This document shows, in pieces, positions 47,567 through 55,415 of a DNA stretch of 64,000 nucleotides. Position 1 is the stretch's first letter. Each line of letters starts with the position of its first letter. Both the position numbers and the translations under genes were made by a program. The DNA is from JAAYCI01 sp031551695 (GTDB taxonomy: Bacteria > Bacillota > Clostridia > Oscillospirales > Ruminococcaceae), in the NCBI GenBank assembly GCA_031551695.1, contig JAVBNG010000045.1:22076-86075 (forward strand). Direction: 5' to 3'. Under the pieces are notes generated by a model. That model saw only the letters and a program-made list of their open reading frames with translations. It was not told the DNA's origin and did not search any database.

Positions 47567-48501
47567 ATTTGATACAGGCATTTTTCTCCGTCAGTTTCCT
47601 GTTTTCCATCATCCGCGTCACCACGCCCATTTTATACGCGTCCATGTCGTCCATCGTGTCCGAGGACTGCGGCATCCCCAATATCGGCATCGAGGGCATT
47701 ATGCTGATGAGCGCCCTTGTGGGCGTGGTGTCCAGCGCCGCCGCCGGTGCAAACGCGTGGGTGGGCTTTTTGTGCGCCGTTGCCGTGGGCGTTGCCATGG
47801 CGCTGCTGCTGGGCTTCCTCGTCATGAAGCTCCAGTGCGACCCCACCATCGCCGGCATCGCCTTCAACCTCACCGGCGCGGGGGCTTCCATCTTTTTCCT
47901 GTTTTTGGCCTCCGGCGAAAAGGGCAATTCCGCCTCGCTGCAAAGCGGCGTGCTGCCCACGGTGCACATCCCCTTCGTGCAGGACATCCCCGTGGTGGGC
48001 AATATTTTATCCGGGCACAATCTGCTTACTTACGTTGTGTTTTTGCTGGTGCCGGTGCTTAGCTACGTGCTGTACAAAACCCGCTTCGGCATCCACCTGC
48101 GCAGTGCGGGCGAAAGCCCCGAGGCCCTCGCCTCCGTGGGCGTGTCCGTCACCCGGGTGAAGTATTCCGCCATGGCCCTTTCCGGCCTGTTCGCGGCAAT
48201 GGCCGGGGCCTACATGTCCATGGGCTATGTCTCCTACTTTGTGGGCGACATGACGGCCGGCCGCGGGTTCATCGCCATTGCAGCGTCTTCCCTTGGCAAC
48301 CGGCGGCCCGGCCCGGTGCTGCTGGCGTGCCTGCTGTTCGGCGTGGCCGACGCCTTCGCCTCCAACACCGCCACCCAAAGCATGGGCATCCCGTCGGAGC
48401 TGGTGGGCTGCATCCCTTATGTCATCACCATTGTGGCGCTGGTCATTTATTCCTACCGCCGCAAAAAACAGCGCCGGCGCTTGGGTGTGGCGGCAAACTG
48501 A
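47563..48501 (+). CDS. Nucleoside ABC transporter permease 2 (second transporter)
   Basis: 312 residues, about eight helices. Has DCGIPNIGIEGIMLMSALVGV near 35-55 and GRGFIAIAASSLGNRRPGPVL near 235-255. The ATG overlaps the upstream stop. Pairs with the preceding permease. Confidence 0.9.
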   Translation: MNLIQAFFSVSFLFSIIRVTTPILYASMSSIVSEDCGIPNIGIEGIMLMSALVGVVSSAAAGANAWVGFLCAVAVGVAMALLLGFLVMKLQCDPTIAGIAFNLTGAGASIFFLFLASGEKGNSASLQSGVLPTVHIPFVQDIPVVGNILSGHNLLTYVVFLLVPVLSYVLYKTRFGIHLRSAGESPEALASVGVSVTRVKYSAMALSGLFAAMAGAYMSMGYVSYFVGDMTAGRGFIAIAASSLGNRRPGPVLLACLLFGVADAFASNTATQSMGIPSELVGCIPYVITIVALVIYSYRRKKQRRRLGVAAN

Positions 48502-48538
48502 TATAACGAATAAGCAGATCGATAAAAGGAGCATACAG

Positions 48539-49276
48539 ATGGAAAAAGTCGTCCCCATCATCGATATCCCCTACGACAAAATCTCTCCCCGCGTGCTGGT
48601 GTGCGGCGACCCCTTCCGCGCCGAGCACATTGCAAACGCGCGGCTGGAAAACGTGGAGTGCGTGGCCAAGGTGCGCGAATACTGGACCTACAACGGCACG
48701 TACAAGGGCGTTCCCGTAACGGTGGCAAGCCACGGCGTGGGCGGGGGCGGCGCGTCCGTTTCTTTTGAAGGGCTGATTTTGGGCGGGGCCAAATGCCTCA
48801 TCCGCATCGGCACCTGCGGCACCATGCAGGAGGGCATGCCCGCCGGTTCGCTCATCATTGCCACGGCGGCCTGCCGCGAGGACGGCGTGTCGGCCCAGCT
48901 GGTGCCCATGTCCTACCCGGCGGTGGCCAGCTACGACGTGGTGGTGGCCATGAACGAAGCCGCCAAAACGGTGCAGCCCGCCCATTTGTACACGGGCCTC
49001 ATCACCACCGGCGGCGTGTTTTACCCCGGCGTCATCCCCACGGCCAACCGCATTATGCAAAAGGCCGGGGCGCTTGCCTACGAAAACGAGGCGGCCACCC
49101 TGTTTGTCGTTTGCGGCCTGCGCGGCGTGAAGTGCGGGTGCATCGTGGCGGCGGACGGCCCCTGCTTCGAGTTTGTGGGCGCGGGCGATTTCGACCATTA
49201 CCCCGAGGGCATGGCGAAGGCCAAGGAAGACGAAATCTCCATCGCCCTCGAAAGCATCATCAATGTGGAGGTATAA
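48539..49276 (+). CDS. Nucleoside phosphorylase (NP-I family, uridine/purine nucleoside phosphorylase-like)
   Basis: 245 residues. Phosphorolysis of a nucleoside to base plus ribose-1-phosphate. VLVCGDPFRAEHIA (phosphate loop), SHGVGGGGASVSFEGLILGGAKCLIRIGTCGTMQ, and ENEAATLFVVC in place of the usual EMExA ribose-binding motif. ATG at 48539 has AAAAGGAG 7 bp upstream. In this operon it would deliver (5-modified) ribose-1-phosphate straight to the MtnA-type isomerase. Whether it prefers MTA, 5'-deoxyadenosine, inosine or uridine cannot be read from sequence. Confidence 0.88.
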   Translation: MEKVVPIIDIPYDKISPRVLVCGDPFRAEHIANARLENVECVAKVREYWTYNGTYKGVPVTVASHGVGGGGASVSFEGLILGGAKCLIRIGTCGTMQEGMPAGSLIIATAACREDGVSAQLVPMSYPAVASYDVVVAMNEAAKTVQPAHLYTGLITTGGVFYPGVIPTANRIMQKAGALAYENEAATLFVVCGLRGVKCGCIVAADGPCFEFVGAGDFDHYPEGMAKAKEDEISIALESIINVEV

Positions 49277-49279
49277 CCC

Positions 49280-50356
49280 ATGAAATCTGCCATTTGGGGC
49301 TGCGGCGGCATTGCAAACACCCATGCCGAGGCCATCCAGGCCATGGGCGCGCAGCTGGCCGCTGTGGTGGACGTGAACGCCGATGCGGCGGCGGATTTTG
49401 CCGCCCGCTGGGGCGCCGCCGCCCACGGAACGGACAAAGAGATCTTATTCGCTGAAGATATCGATATTGTGCACGTGTGCACCCCGCCCAATTTGCATTA
49501 TGAAATGGTGACGGAACTGCTGACGCGCAAAAAGCACGTGCTATGCGAAAAACCCCTGTGCTTTGAAAACGCCCAGGCGGACGAGCTGGCCGCTTTGGCC
49601 AAAAAGCAGGGCTGCATCTGCGCCATCAACTTCAACGTGCGCTTTCACATGGCCGGCCAGAAGGCGCGGCAGGTGGTGGCGGCGGCAGATTTCGGCCCCG
49701 TGATGCTTGTACACGGCAATTACTTGCAGGAGTTCGGCGCCTTCCCCATCCCGCTGGACTGGCGCTTCAACCCGGTTCTGGCCGGGCGCATGCGCGCAGT
49801 AACGGAGATCGGCTCCCACTGGGCGGACATCGCCCAATATATCTCGGGGCGAAAAATTGTTGCCGTCAGCGCGCTGTTTGGCCGGTTCAACCCCGTGCGC
49901 AAGCTGGACGACCGCGTGATGTACCCCATCGATAAACACGAGTGCGGCGAAGAGTTCAGCGTCATTTCCGAGGACACCGCCTGCGTGAATCTAAAATTCG
50001 ACGACGGTGCCATCGGCACCGTCACCCTTTCGCTCATCAGCGAAGGGCGCATCAACCTCATCACCCTGGAAGTGACCGGCGAAAACAAAAACCTGTGGTG
50101 GAACAGCGAGGACAACAACAAGCTGCACACCGCCACAAAGGGCGGCGGCGTGCACACCGAGGTGTTTGGCTTCGGCGGCGGCTTTGCCGACACCTTCCGC
50201 GCGCTGGTATCCCATTATTACGCCGCCGTGGAAACGGGCACACTGCCCGAACACCCGGTGTACCCGGACCTTTCCGAGGGCGCGGGCATCGTGAAAATCT
50301 GCAACGCCATGCTGCAAAGCGCCGACGCCGACGGCGCCTGGACGCCGGTGGCCTGA
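49280..50356 (+). CDS. Gfo/Idh/MocA-family NAD(P)-dependent oxidoreductase
   Basis: 358 residues. Rossmann start AIWGCGGIANTHAEAI, then VCTPPNLHYEMV and the catalytic Lys in HVLCEKPLCFE; C-terminal dehydrogenase-like domain with EIGSHWADIAQYISG. Starts 3 bp after the phosphorylase stop, so it belongs to the operon. These enzymes oxidise or reduce sugars, inositols or their derivatives; a role on a nucleoside-derived sugar is possible but not shown. Confidence 0.88.
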   Translation: MKSAIWGCGGIANTHAEAIQAMGAQLAAVVDVNADAAADFAARWGAAAHGTDKEILFAEDIDIVHVCTPPNLHYEMVTELLTRKKHVLCEKPLCFENAQADELAALAKKQGCICAINFNVRFHMAGQKARQVVAAADFGPVMLVHGNYLQEFGAFPIPLDWRFNPVLAGRMRAVTEIGSHWADIAQYISGRKIVAVSALFGRFNPVRKLDDRVMYPIDKHECGEEFSVISEDTACVNLKFDDGAIGTVTLSLISEGRINLITLEVTGENKNLWWNSEDNNKLHTATKGGGVHTEVFGFGGGFADTFRALVSHYYAAVETGTLPEHPVYPDLSEGAGIVKICNAMLQSADADGAWTPVA

Positions 50357-50414
50357 GGGCGTTCGAAGCCCTGCTCCCTGCGGATGCCCTTTTTTTGTAA
50401 TATAAGGAGAACCC

Positions 50415-50903
50415 ATGCTGCAAGCAGAAGACATTGTAAAAATGCTGGATCTTGCCCCCTTGCCGGAGGAAGGCGGTATGTACCGCCAAACCTACGCCAG
50501 CGGGGAAACCGCGAGCGGCGGCCCCGCCGCCACGGCAATTTATTTCATGCTGACGGAAAATTCCTACTCCCACCTACACCGCCTGCCCGCGGACGAAGTG
50601 TACCACCACTACATGGGCGGCCCGGTGGAGTTGACCTTGATCGACAACAGCGGCAAGCTGACGAAAATCACCCTTGGCAAGGACCTTGCCGCCGGGCAGG
50701 TGCCCCAGGTCGTGGCCCCAAAAGGCACGTGGCAGGGCAGCCGCCTTGCGCCGGGTGGCGCATACGCCCTGCTTGGCACCACCATGGCACCCGGCTTCAC
50801 CGCGGACATGTATGAGCACGCCGATGCCGATGCGCTGTGCGGGCAGTACCCGCAGCTGGCGGAGGAAATTCGCGCCCTTACCGGGGAAACAAAGTTTATG
50901 TAA
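50415..50903 (+). CDS. Cupin of the DUF985 family
   Basis: 162 residues. Pattern LAPLPEEGGMYRQTYAS, AIYFMLTENSYSHLHRLPADEVYHHYMGGPVEL and APKGTWQGSRLAPGGAYALLGTTMAPGF is that of DUF985 cupins, single-domain beta-barrels whose activity is largely unknown. AAGGAG lies upstream of the ATG. Last gene before a strong terminator, 58 bp after the oxidoreductase. Confidence 0.82.
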   Translation: MLQAEDIVKMLDLAPLPEEGGMYRQTYASGETASGGPAATAIYFMLTENSYSHLHRLPADEVYHHYMGGPVELTLIDNSGKLTKITLGKDLAAGQVPQVVAPKGTWQGSRLAPGGAYALLGTTMAPGFTADMYEHADADALCGQYPQLAEEIRALTGETKFM

Positions 50904-50937
50904 CTCTTATTCCTTCAGGCATTGGCAAGCCTTGGCA

Positions 50938-50988
50938 GGCAACGGGCAACGGGCATCGGGCATTGGCCATTTGTAACTCGGCCAATGC
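50938..50988. repeat. Degenerate 7-bp tandem repeat merging into a hairpin
   Basis: Four consecutive units, GGCAACG, GGCAACG, GGCATCG, GGCATTG (50938-50965), followed by a 9-bp inverted repeat GCATTGGCC/GGCCAATGC (50960-50968 and 50980-50988). Confidence 0.5.
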
Positions 50989-51027
50989 AAGCATGCCACT
51001 TGCCAACGCAAACTTGCCACCACAAAC

Positions 51028-51078
51028 AAAAAACGCACGGCGCGGCGGGTTTGGTTCCCGCCGCGCCGTGCGTTTTTT
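51028..51078. terminator. Strong bidirectional terminator
   Basis: Perfect 22-bp inverted repeat (51028-51049 with 51057-51078), including A6 and T6 ends, with a 7-nt loop, between the convergent cupin and UPF0597 genes. Confidence 0.92.
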
Positions 51079-51106
51079 TACTGTATCCGGCGGTGCAGTT
51101 CCGCTG

Positions 51107-52384
51107 TCAGTTTTTCGTCATCATAGCAATGATCACTTCATTTGTTTTGTCCATGCCGTCCTTCGCCAGTGTGCACACGTTTCGGATGGTGCCGTCCACG
51201 GCGGCGGTGACGATGCCGTCTCCGCCATAAAACTGCTGGCCGTGGGTGTGCAGCTCGTACCCCATGATGCCCGCGTTCACCGCCATGGCAATTTTGGCCG
51301 CGCAGGAACCTTTGGCCCCGTCGCATATCATGCCGCTGATGATGGCGAGGGCGTTCGTCACCGATTGCACCGCGGCGTCATACCCGCCGCCATGCAGGTA
51401 GGCGATACCCGCCGCCGCCGCGGCCCCGGCGCCCGCCGCGCCGCAATAGGCAGAAAGGCGCCCCATACCCGCCTTGATGTAAATGGCCGTGAGGTTCGCC
51501 AGCACCAGCGCCCGCAGCAGCTGTTCTTTGCCCGCGCCAAGCGCATTTGCGTACACGATGACCGGCACAGACACGGTGATGCCCTGGTTGCCGCTGCCGG
51601 AGTTGATGACCACCGGCATGTCGCACCCTGCCATGCGCGCGTCGCTGCCGGCGGCGGCCATGGCCACGGCGCGGTTGCGCGCGCCGCTGCCGCCGGTCTC
51701 CAGCAGCACCTTGCCCACGTTGGCGCCGTAGGTGCCACGCATGCCCTCCTCGGCAATGGCCCAGTTGTGTTCTATTTGCCTTGCCAGCACCGGTTCCACA
51801 TCCGCCACGTCCACCGTGGCGGCAAAGCGCCAGATCTCCTCCATGGAAAGCGCCGAGCGACCGGCAAGGCACTCGTCGCCGTCGCCGGCCACAGTCACGT
51901 CCAGCAGCACCATGCCGTCTTTTTCCATGTGCACGATATTCGTGTGGTGGTTCGCAATGCGCAGGGACACTTTATGCTCCCCAGCCGTAAGCGTGACCAC
52001 GATGTCGAACACACAGCCGCCGGAAAGCGCTTTCACTGTAACGGGCACCTCCGCCACAAAATCGCGGATGGCCTCCACCTCGGCCGGACTCACATCGGCG
52101 ATCACTTCCAGCTCCCGCTCCGGTTTCCCCGCCACAATGCCCGCCGCCGCGGCCGCCTCAATGCCCTTCATGTGGCCCGTGTTCGGCACGATAACACTTT
52201 TCACATTTTTAATAATGCTGCCGCTGGCCTCCACCAACACGTCCGTTGGCGTTTCGCCCAGCACCTCCCGCGCCTTTGCCGCCGCAAACGCAACGGCAAT
52301 AGGCTCGGTGCAGCCCATTGCAGGGATGAGCTCTTCCCGCAAAATGCCCAGGTAACAGCGGGATCGTTCGTCAGCTTGCTGCAA
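51107..52384 (-). CDS. UPF0597/YhaM (CyuA)-family L-cysteine desulfidase-like protein
   Basis: 425 residues. N-terminal LREELIPAMGCTEPIAVAFAAAKA, central NSGSGNQGITVSVPVIVYA and cysteine-bearing SAYCGAAGAG and GMICDGAKGSCAAKIAMAV are the family hallmarks; these cysteines are thought to hold an Fe-S cluster, as in L-serine dehydratase-like and cysteine desulfidase enzymes. Predicted to break L-cysteine to pyruvate, sulfide and ammonia. Start TTG at 52384 chosen: AGGAGG lies 8 bp before it, the N-terminus aligns with the family, and it clears the upstream amidase gene. Confidence 0.83.
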   Translation of the reverse strand: MQQADERSRCYLGILREELIPAMGCTEPIAVAFAAAKAREVLGETPTDVLVEASGSIIKNVKSVIVPNTGHMKGIEAAAAAGIVAGKPERELEVIADVSPAEVEAIRDFVAEVPVTVKALSGGCVFDIVVTLTAGEHKVSLRIANHHTNIVHMEKDGMVLLDVTVAGDGDECLAGRSALSMEEIWRFAATVDVADVEPVLARQIEHNWAIAEEGMRGTYGANVGKVLLETGGSGARNRAVAMAAAGSDARMAGCDMPVVINSGSGNQGITVSVPVIVYANALGAGKEQLLRALVLANLTAIYIKAGMGRLSAYCGAAGAGAAAAAGIAYLHGGGYDAAVQSVTNALAIISGMICDGAKGSCAAKIAMAVNAGIMGYELHTHGQQFYGGDGIVTAAVDGTIRNVCTLAKDGMDKTNEVIIAMMTKN

Positions 52385-52410
52385 TTCAGGGGCCTCCTCC
52401 GCTTTCCGTT

Positions 52411-53235
52411 TTACAATCCATTCTTTTCCCGCACTTCGTACAAATCGGTGCGGCGGGCGGACAAAATGGGCAACTGGCCACGCACGGCCTCTACTTTGCC
52501 AAAGTCCACGTCCACCACCAGCACCGCCTCTTCGCCGCCGCAGCGGGCCAGCACCGAGCCCCACGGGTCCACCGCGATGGTGTTGCCGTAGGACACATAC
52601 ACGCCCGCCTCGTCCCGGGCGGGGGCCACGCCGAAGGTAAACAGCTGGTTGTCCACGGCGCGCTGGCGGAACATCAGCTCCCAGTGGGCCGGGCCGGTGG
52701 TCATGTTGAAGGCGGCGGGCACAATGATGGCCTGTGCCCCGGCCAACGCCATCAGGCGGGCCAGCTCCTCAAAGCGCATGTCGAAGCAGATGCACAGGCC
52801 CATGCGGCCGAAGGGCGTGTCGAACAACGTGATGTCGCTGCCCGGCGAAAGGGTGGCCGATTCTTTGAAATGCTGGCCGCCCTCCACCTGGATATCGAAC
52901 AAATGGGTTTTGCGGTGGCGGGCAATTTGGCGGCCGTTTGCGCCGTACACATAGCACGTGTTGTACACATTATCGCCGCAAAGCTCCGGCAGCGAGCCGC
53001 CCACGATGATGACGCCAAGCCGTTTCGCCAGCGCCGAAAGGGCCGCCTGCGCCGGACCGCCCTCTTCTTCGCCGTATTCGCGGAAATACTCGCTTGCATA
53101 CGGGCAGCAGAACATCTCCGGCAGCACCGCCATGTCGGCGCCATCCTTCGCCGCCGCCCCGATTTGTTCGCAGGCGCAGACGATATTTTTGCCTTTGTCA
53201 AAGCCGACAGGCAGCTGCAGCAACGCGATTTTCAT
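52411..53235 (-). CDS. Nitrilase-superfamily amidohydrolase (omega-amidase-like)
   Basis: 274 residues. Triad E40 (MAVLPEMF), K109 (RHRKTHLFD) and C150 (GLCICFDMRF); the pattern best matches Nit2/omega-amidases, which hydrolyse alpha-ketoglutaramate or ketosuccinamate. ATG at 53235 has GGGGAGAG upstream. Twenty-six bp ahead of the cysteine desulfidase-like gene on the same strand, so a two-gene amino acid catabolism unit is likely. Confidence 0.87.
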   Translation of the reverse strand: MKIALLQLPVGFDKGKNIVCACEQIGAAAKDGADMAVLPEMFCCPYASEYFREYGEEEGGPAQAALSALAKRLGVIIVGGSLPELCGDNVYNTCYVYGANGRQIARHRKTHLFDIQVEGGQHFKESATLSPGSDITLFDTPFGRMGLCICFDMRFEELARLMALAGAQAIIVPAAFNMTTGPAHWELMFRQRAVDNQLFTFGVAPARDEAGVYVSYGNTIAVDPWGSVLARCGGEEAVLVVDVDFGKVEAVRGQLPILSARRTDLYEVREKNGL

Positions 53236-53290
53236 AAGGCTCTCCCCGCTTTTGGGCACAGTGACATTCCAGTATATTGATTACTCTTTT

Positions 53291-53299
53291 AGTATACCA
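53291..53299 (-). promoter_or_regulatory. Extended -10 promoter of the amidase-desulfidase operon
   Basis: Minus-strand TGGTATACT, about 55 bp upstream of the amidase ATG. A plus-strand TGGTATAAT (53324-53332) lies 25 bp away, so the two divergent promoters share sequence. Confidence 0.5.
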
Positions 53300-53332
53300 C
53301 TAGTTTTCCGGCATTTCCAGATATGGTATAAT

Positions 53333-53584
53333 GCGGGAATGTCCCCATGCGCAGTTAAAGAAAACCCACGAGTGCGAACGGGAAACCTCCGGTTGGGCGA
53401 TGGATGCGGTGCTGGTATTTTGGCCATGCCAAAGCGGTTGTGGCCTCGCTTCACCTGATTGTCTGTCCGACCGCATTTTGGCCAGCGGCGCGCCTCTGCT
53501 ACTGTTTATTTTCTCATTGCTTCATTTTGCCACACTGTGTACGCTTTGGGGACACTCCCAGGGCATCCCTCCGCCAAAATCCGA
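53333..53584 (+). other. Non-coding stretch downstream of a plus-strand extended -10
   Basis: The TGGTATAAT at 53324-53332 points into about 250 bp in which only short frames without ribosome binding sites occur. Nothing recognised. Confidence 0.35.
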
Positions 53585-53613
53585 TTGCACTTTCGCACCG
53601 GTAGCCGTATAAT
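53585..53613 (+). promoter_or_regulatory. Predicted promoter of the proline-rich membrane protein gene
   Basis: TTGCAC (53585-53590), 17 bp, TATAAT (53608-53613). A perfect 8-bp inverted repeat ATTATATC/GATATAAT (53624-53643) sits at the expected start site, a possible operator. Confidence 0.65.
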
Positions 53614-53683
53614 AAAATCAGGAATTATATCGCAAGATATAATCTTTAAATCGTTTATTTTTGCTTTCAAAAGGAGGCCTGAA

Positions 53684-54373
53684 ATGCTGAAAGGCAAATT
53701 TGACATCGACCTGCGCTTTTTCGCCGTTCTGGCGTTTGTGTTTGCCATAATGCAGCAGCCGCTGCTGTGCGCGCTGGTGCTGGGCTACGCCATTTTGTGC
53801 GAAAAGAACGAATGGCTTTCTCGCCAGGTGATGCAGGCACTGATGCTGTCGATGGCCACTGCGTTGGTGTTGCTGTGCTACAGCGCCGTCATTGCCATCT
53901 CCGGCTTTTGGGGCTGGTACGGCTATTCTTATACCGCCATGCAGTTCATCATGCTGCTGGTGATCCTCGCGGTCTTGGCCGTTTTGGTGTTTGACGTCGT
54001 CGGCATCGTGAACACAGCCAAGGGCCGCGAGGCGGGCATTCCGCTGTTTTACTCTTTGGCAAACCGCGCCTACGGCAAGGTGCGCCAGCGCCCGGTTGTG
54101 GCCCCGCCGCCCCAGCCCTATTACCCGCAGCAGCCGCCCCAGCAAGCCTCACAGCAGCCTCCGGCTTATTCCCCCTATGCCGTGCAGCCGGCTTCTGCAC
54201 CGCCCCCGGCGGCCGGCCCTTACATGCCGCCCGTGGCACAACCACCCGCGCAGCCGGCGCCTATGGCTTCGCCGCAGCAACCTGCCCCACAGGAAGCACC
54301 GCCGCCACCGCCCGCGCCACCGGTTCCTTTCCATGGCGATAACGCGCAAAACCCGCCCACTGCAAACGAATAG
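53684..54373 (+). CDS. Membrane protein with proline/glutamine-rich C-terminal tail
   Basis: 229 residues, family not recognised. Three or four hydrophobic helices in the first ~115 residues (FAVLAFVFAIMQQPLLCALVLGYAI; ALMLSMATALVLLCYSAVIAI; MQFIMLLVILAVLAVLVFDVV), then a basic stretch and about 100 residues of Pro/Gln/Ala/Tyr-rich low-complexity sequence, probably disordered and cytoplasmic. AAAGGAGG lies 7 bp before the ATG at 53684; the longer frame from 53459 would run across the promoter. Confidence 0.75.
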   Translation: MLKGKFDIDLRFFAVLAFVFAIMQQPLLCALVLGYAILCEKNEWLSRQVMQALMLSMATALVLLCYSAVIAISGFWGWYGYSYTAMQFIMLLVILAVLAVLVFDVVGIVNTAKGREAGIPLFYSLANRAYGKVRQRPVVAPPPQPYYPQQPPQQASQQPPAYSPYAVQPASAPPPAAGPYMPPVAQPPAQPAPMASPQQPAPQEAPPPPPAPPVPFHGDNAQNPPTANE

Positions 54374-54384
54374 GCCCTACCCTC

Positions 54385-54413
54385 TTGACAAACCCTGCCG
54401 CCATGAGTATGAT
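54385..54413 (+). promoter_or_regulatory. Predicted tRNA-Trp promoter
   Basis: TTGACA (54385-54390), 17 bp, TATGAT (54408-54413); start expected near 54420. Confidence 0.75.
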
Positions 54414-54443
54414 AAAAAAGCGTCATAAAACTGGCGGCAATGA

Positions 54444-54519
54444 AGGGGTATAGCTCAGTTGGTAGAGCAGCGGTCTCCAAAACCGCGTGCCGAGGGTTCA
54501 AATCCTTCTGCCCCTGCCA
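54444..54519 (+). tRNA. trnW: tRNA-Trp (anticodon CCA)
   Basis: Full cloverleaf with acceptor AGGGGTA/TGCCCCT, D-loop AGCTCAGTTGGTAGAGC, anticodon arm CGGTCTCCAAAACCG and T-arm GGTTCAAATCC; the 3' CCA is encoded. Its 3' end is duplicated at 56589-56613. Confidence 0.96.
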
Positions 54520-54521
54520 TT
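54497..54521 (+). repeat. attL-like direct repeat (inside tRNA-Trp)
   Basis: Left copy of the 25-bp repeat; it keeps the tRNA intact. Confidence 0.8.
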
Positions 54522-54531
54522 TATAAAGTGC

Positions 54532-54574
54532 AAAAGAACCGTTGATACGTTAGTATCATCGGTTCTTTTTGTTT
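54532..54574 (+). terminator. Intrinsic terminator after tRNA-Trp
   Basis: AAAAGAACCG (54532-54541) pairs with CGGTTCTTTT (54560-54569), with an inner TGATAC/GTATCA stem, followed by a T-rich tail. It lies inside the inserted element. Confidence 0.8.
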
Positions 54575-54586
54575 TGATAAATCCCA

Positions 54587-54606
54587 TGGACACACTTTTG
54601 GACTCA
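54587..54606 (+). repeat. 20-bp direct repeat near the left end of the element
   Basis: Matches 56453-56472 at 19 of 20 positions in the same orientation. Each copy is itself built of two TGGAC-type half repeats. Confidence 0.6.
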
Positions 54607-54686
54607 CTCTACTATTTGGACACATTCGGTTGCTTCAATACCTTTTAGGTTTCCAGTACTGATGAGTTGCGAAAACACCGATTGAA

Positions 54687-55364
54687 TCATTGCGGCCACG
54701 ATGGTGCCAGTTCCATGCACTTCATGCTGGTATATTCGAGTGGCCATGGCGATGTTTCCCCTATGGTTTCGGACGAAATGAAGCGATAGGGAATTGTTTT
54801 ATTGTCGGGCATATAAGTAAATTGGTACTCAACATCCCAGTGAAACTCATTTCCTTCTTTGGCTGTGAAACTGAGTTCAGCGTTTATTGTCAAATTCGAA
54901 CCTTCGGCGTGATAAGAATCAGGATCCAGTTTAAAAAATACCCAGCAGGTATCGTCGGAACCTTCGTCAGTGACAGTTACTTCATAGATTCGGTCTGCTA
55001 AAGGGTTGTCAACGTTTTCATTTATTTCAATTAGAGGATAGTTAAATCCCAAAACATCAAACGAAATCTCTTCGATTTCTTTTGATGAATAGTATCTTGT
55101 ACCATTTTCGTCATGTCTCGGCTCTATGTTTGTCTTGTCCTCATAGTAGCGTCTCAAACCAGTAAGCAAACCATAAACGTACCACTTGGAGGTCCCGTCT
55201 ATGGGAATATTGTCCGCAGATTCAAAATCAGTACTGATCCATGATGCAAACTGTGATTGTTCGAACATGTCAATAAATTCACCTTTTTCAGCAGGTTTTG
55301 GTGCCGAACAACCCGCAGTCACTAAAATGCACAGCAACACCATCGAAAATAGTTTTTTCACCAT
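54687..55364 (-). CDS. Predicted lipoprotein, cargo of the tRNA-Trp element
   Basis: 225 residues, family not recognised. N-terminal VKKLFSMVLLCILVTAGCS is a lipoprotein signal peptide (lipobox VTAGC). The mature part is acidic, rich in Asp/Glu/Tyr/Trp, with no known motif. Codon use is more AT-rich than in the flanking core genes, consistent with transfer. ATG at 55364, with AAGG upstream, preferred over GTG at 55370. Confidence 0.65.
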   Translation of the reverse strand: MVKKLFSMVLLCILVTAGCSAPKPAEKGEFIDMFEQSQFASWISTDFESADNIPIDGTSKWYVYGLLTGLRRYYEDKTNIEPRHDENGTRYYSSKEIEEISFDVLGFNYPLIEINENVDNPLADRIYEVTVTDEGSDDTCWVFFKLDPDSYHAEGSNLTINAELSFTAKEGNEFHWDVEYQFTYMPDNKTIPYRFISSETIGETSPWPLEYTSMKCMELAPSWPQ

Positions 55365-55415
55365 ATACACCTTGATCTACTTAAGATACGTTCAATATTA
55401 CTGTGGCACGAAAAT

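Noticed and set aside
53459..53683. Longer N-terminus for the proline-rich membrane protein
   Set aside because: The extension would run through a good promoter (53585-53613), while a strong ribosome binding site precedes the ATG at 53684.
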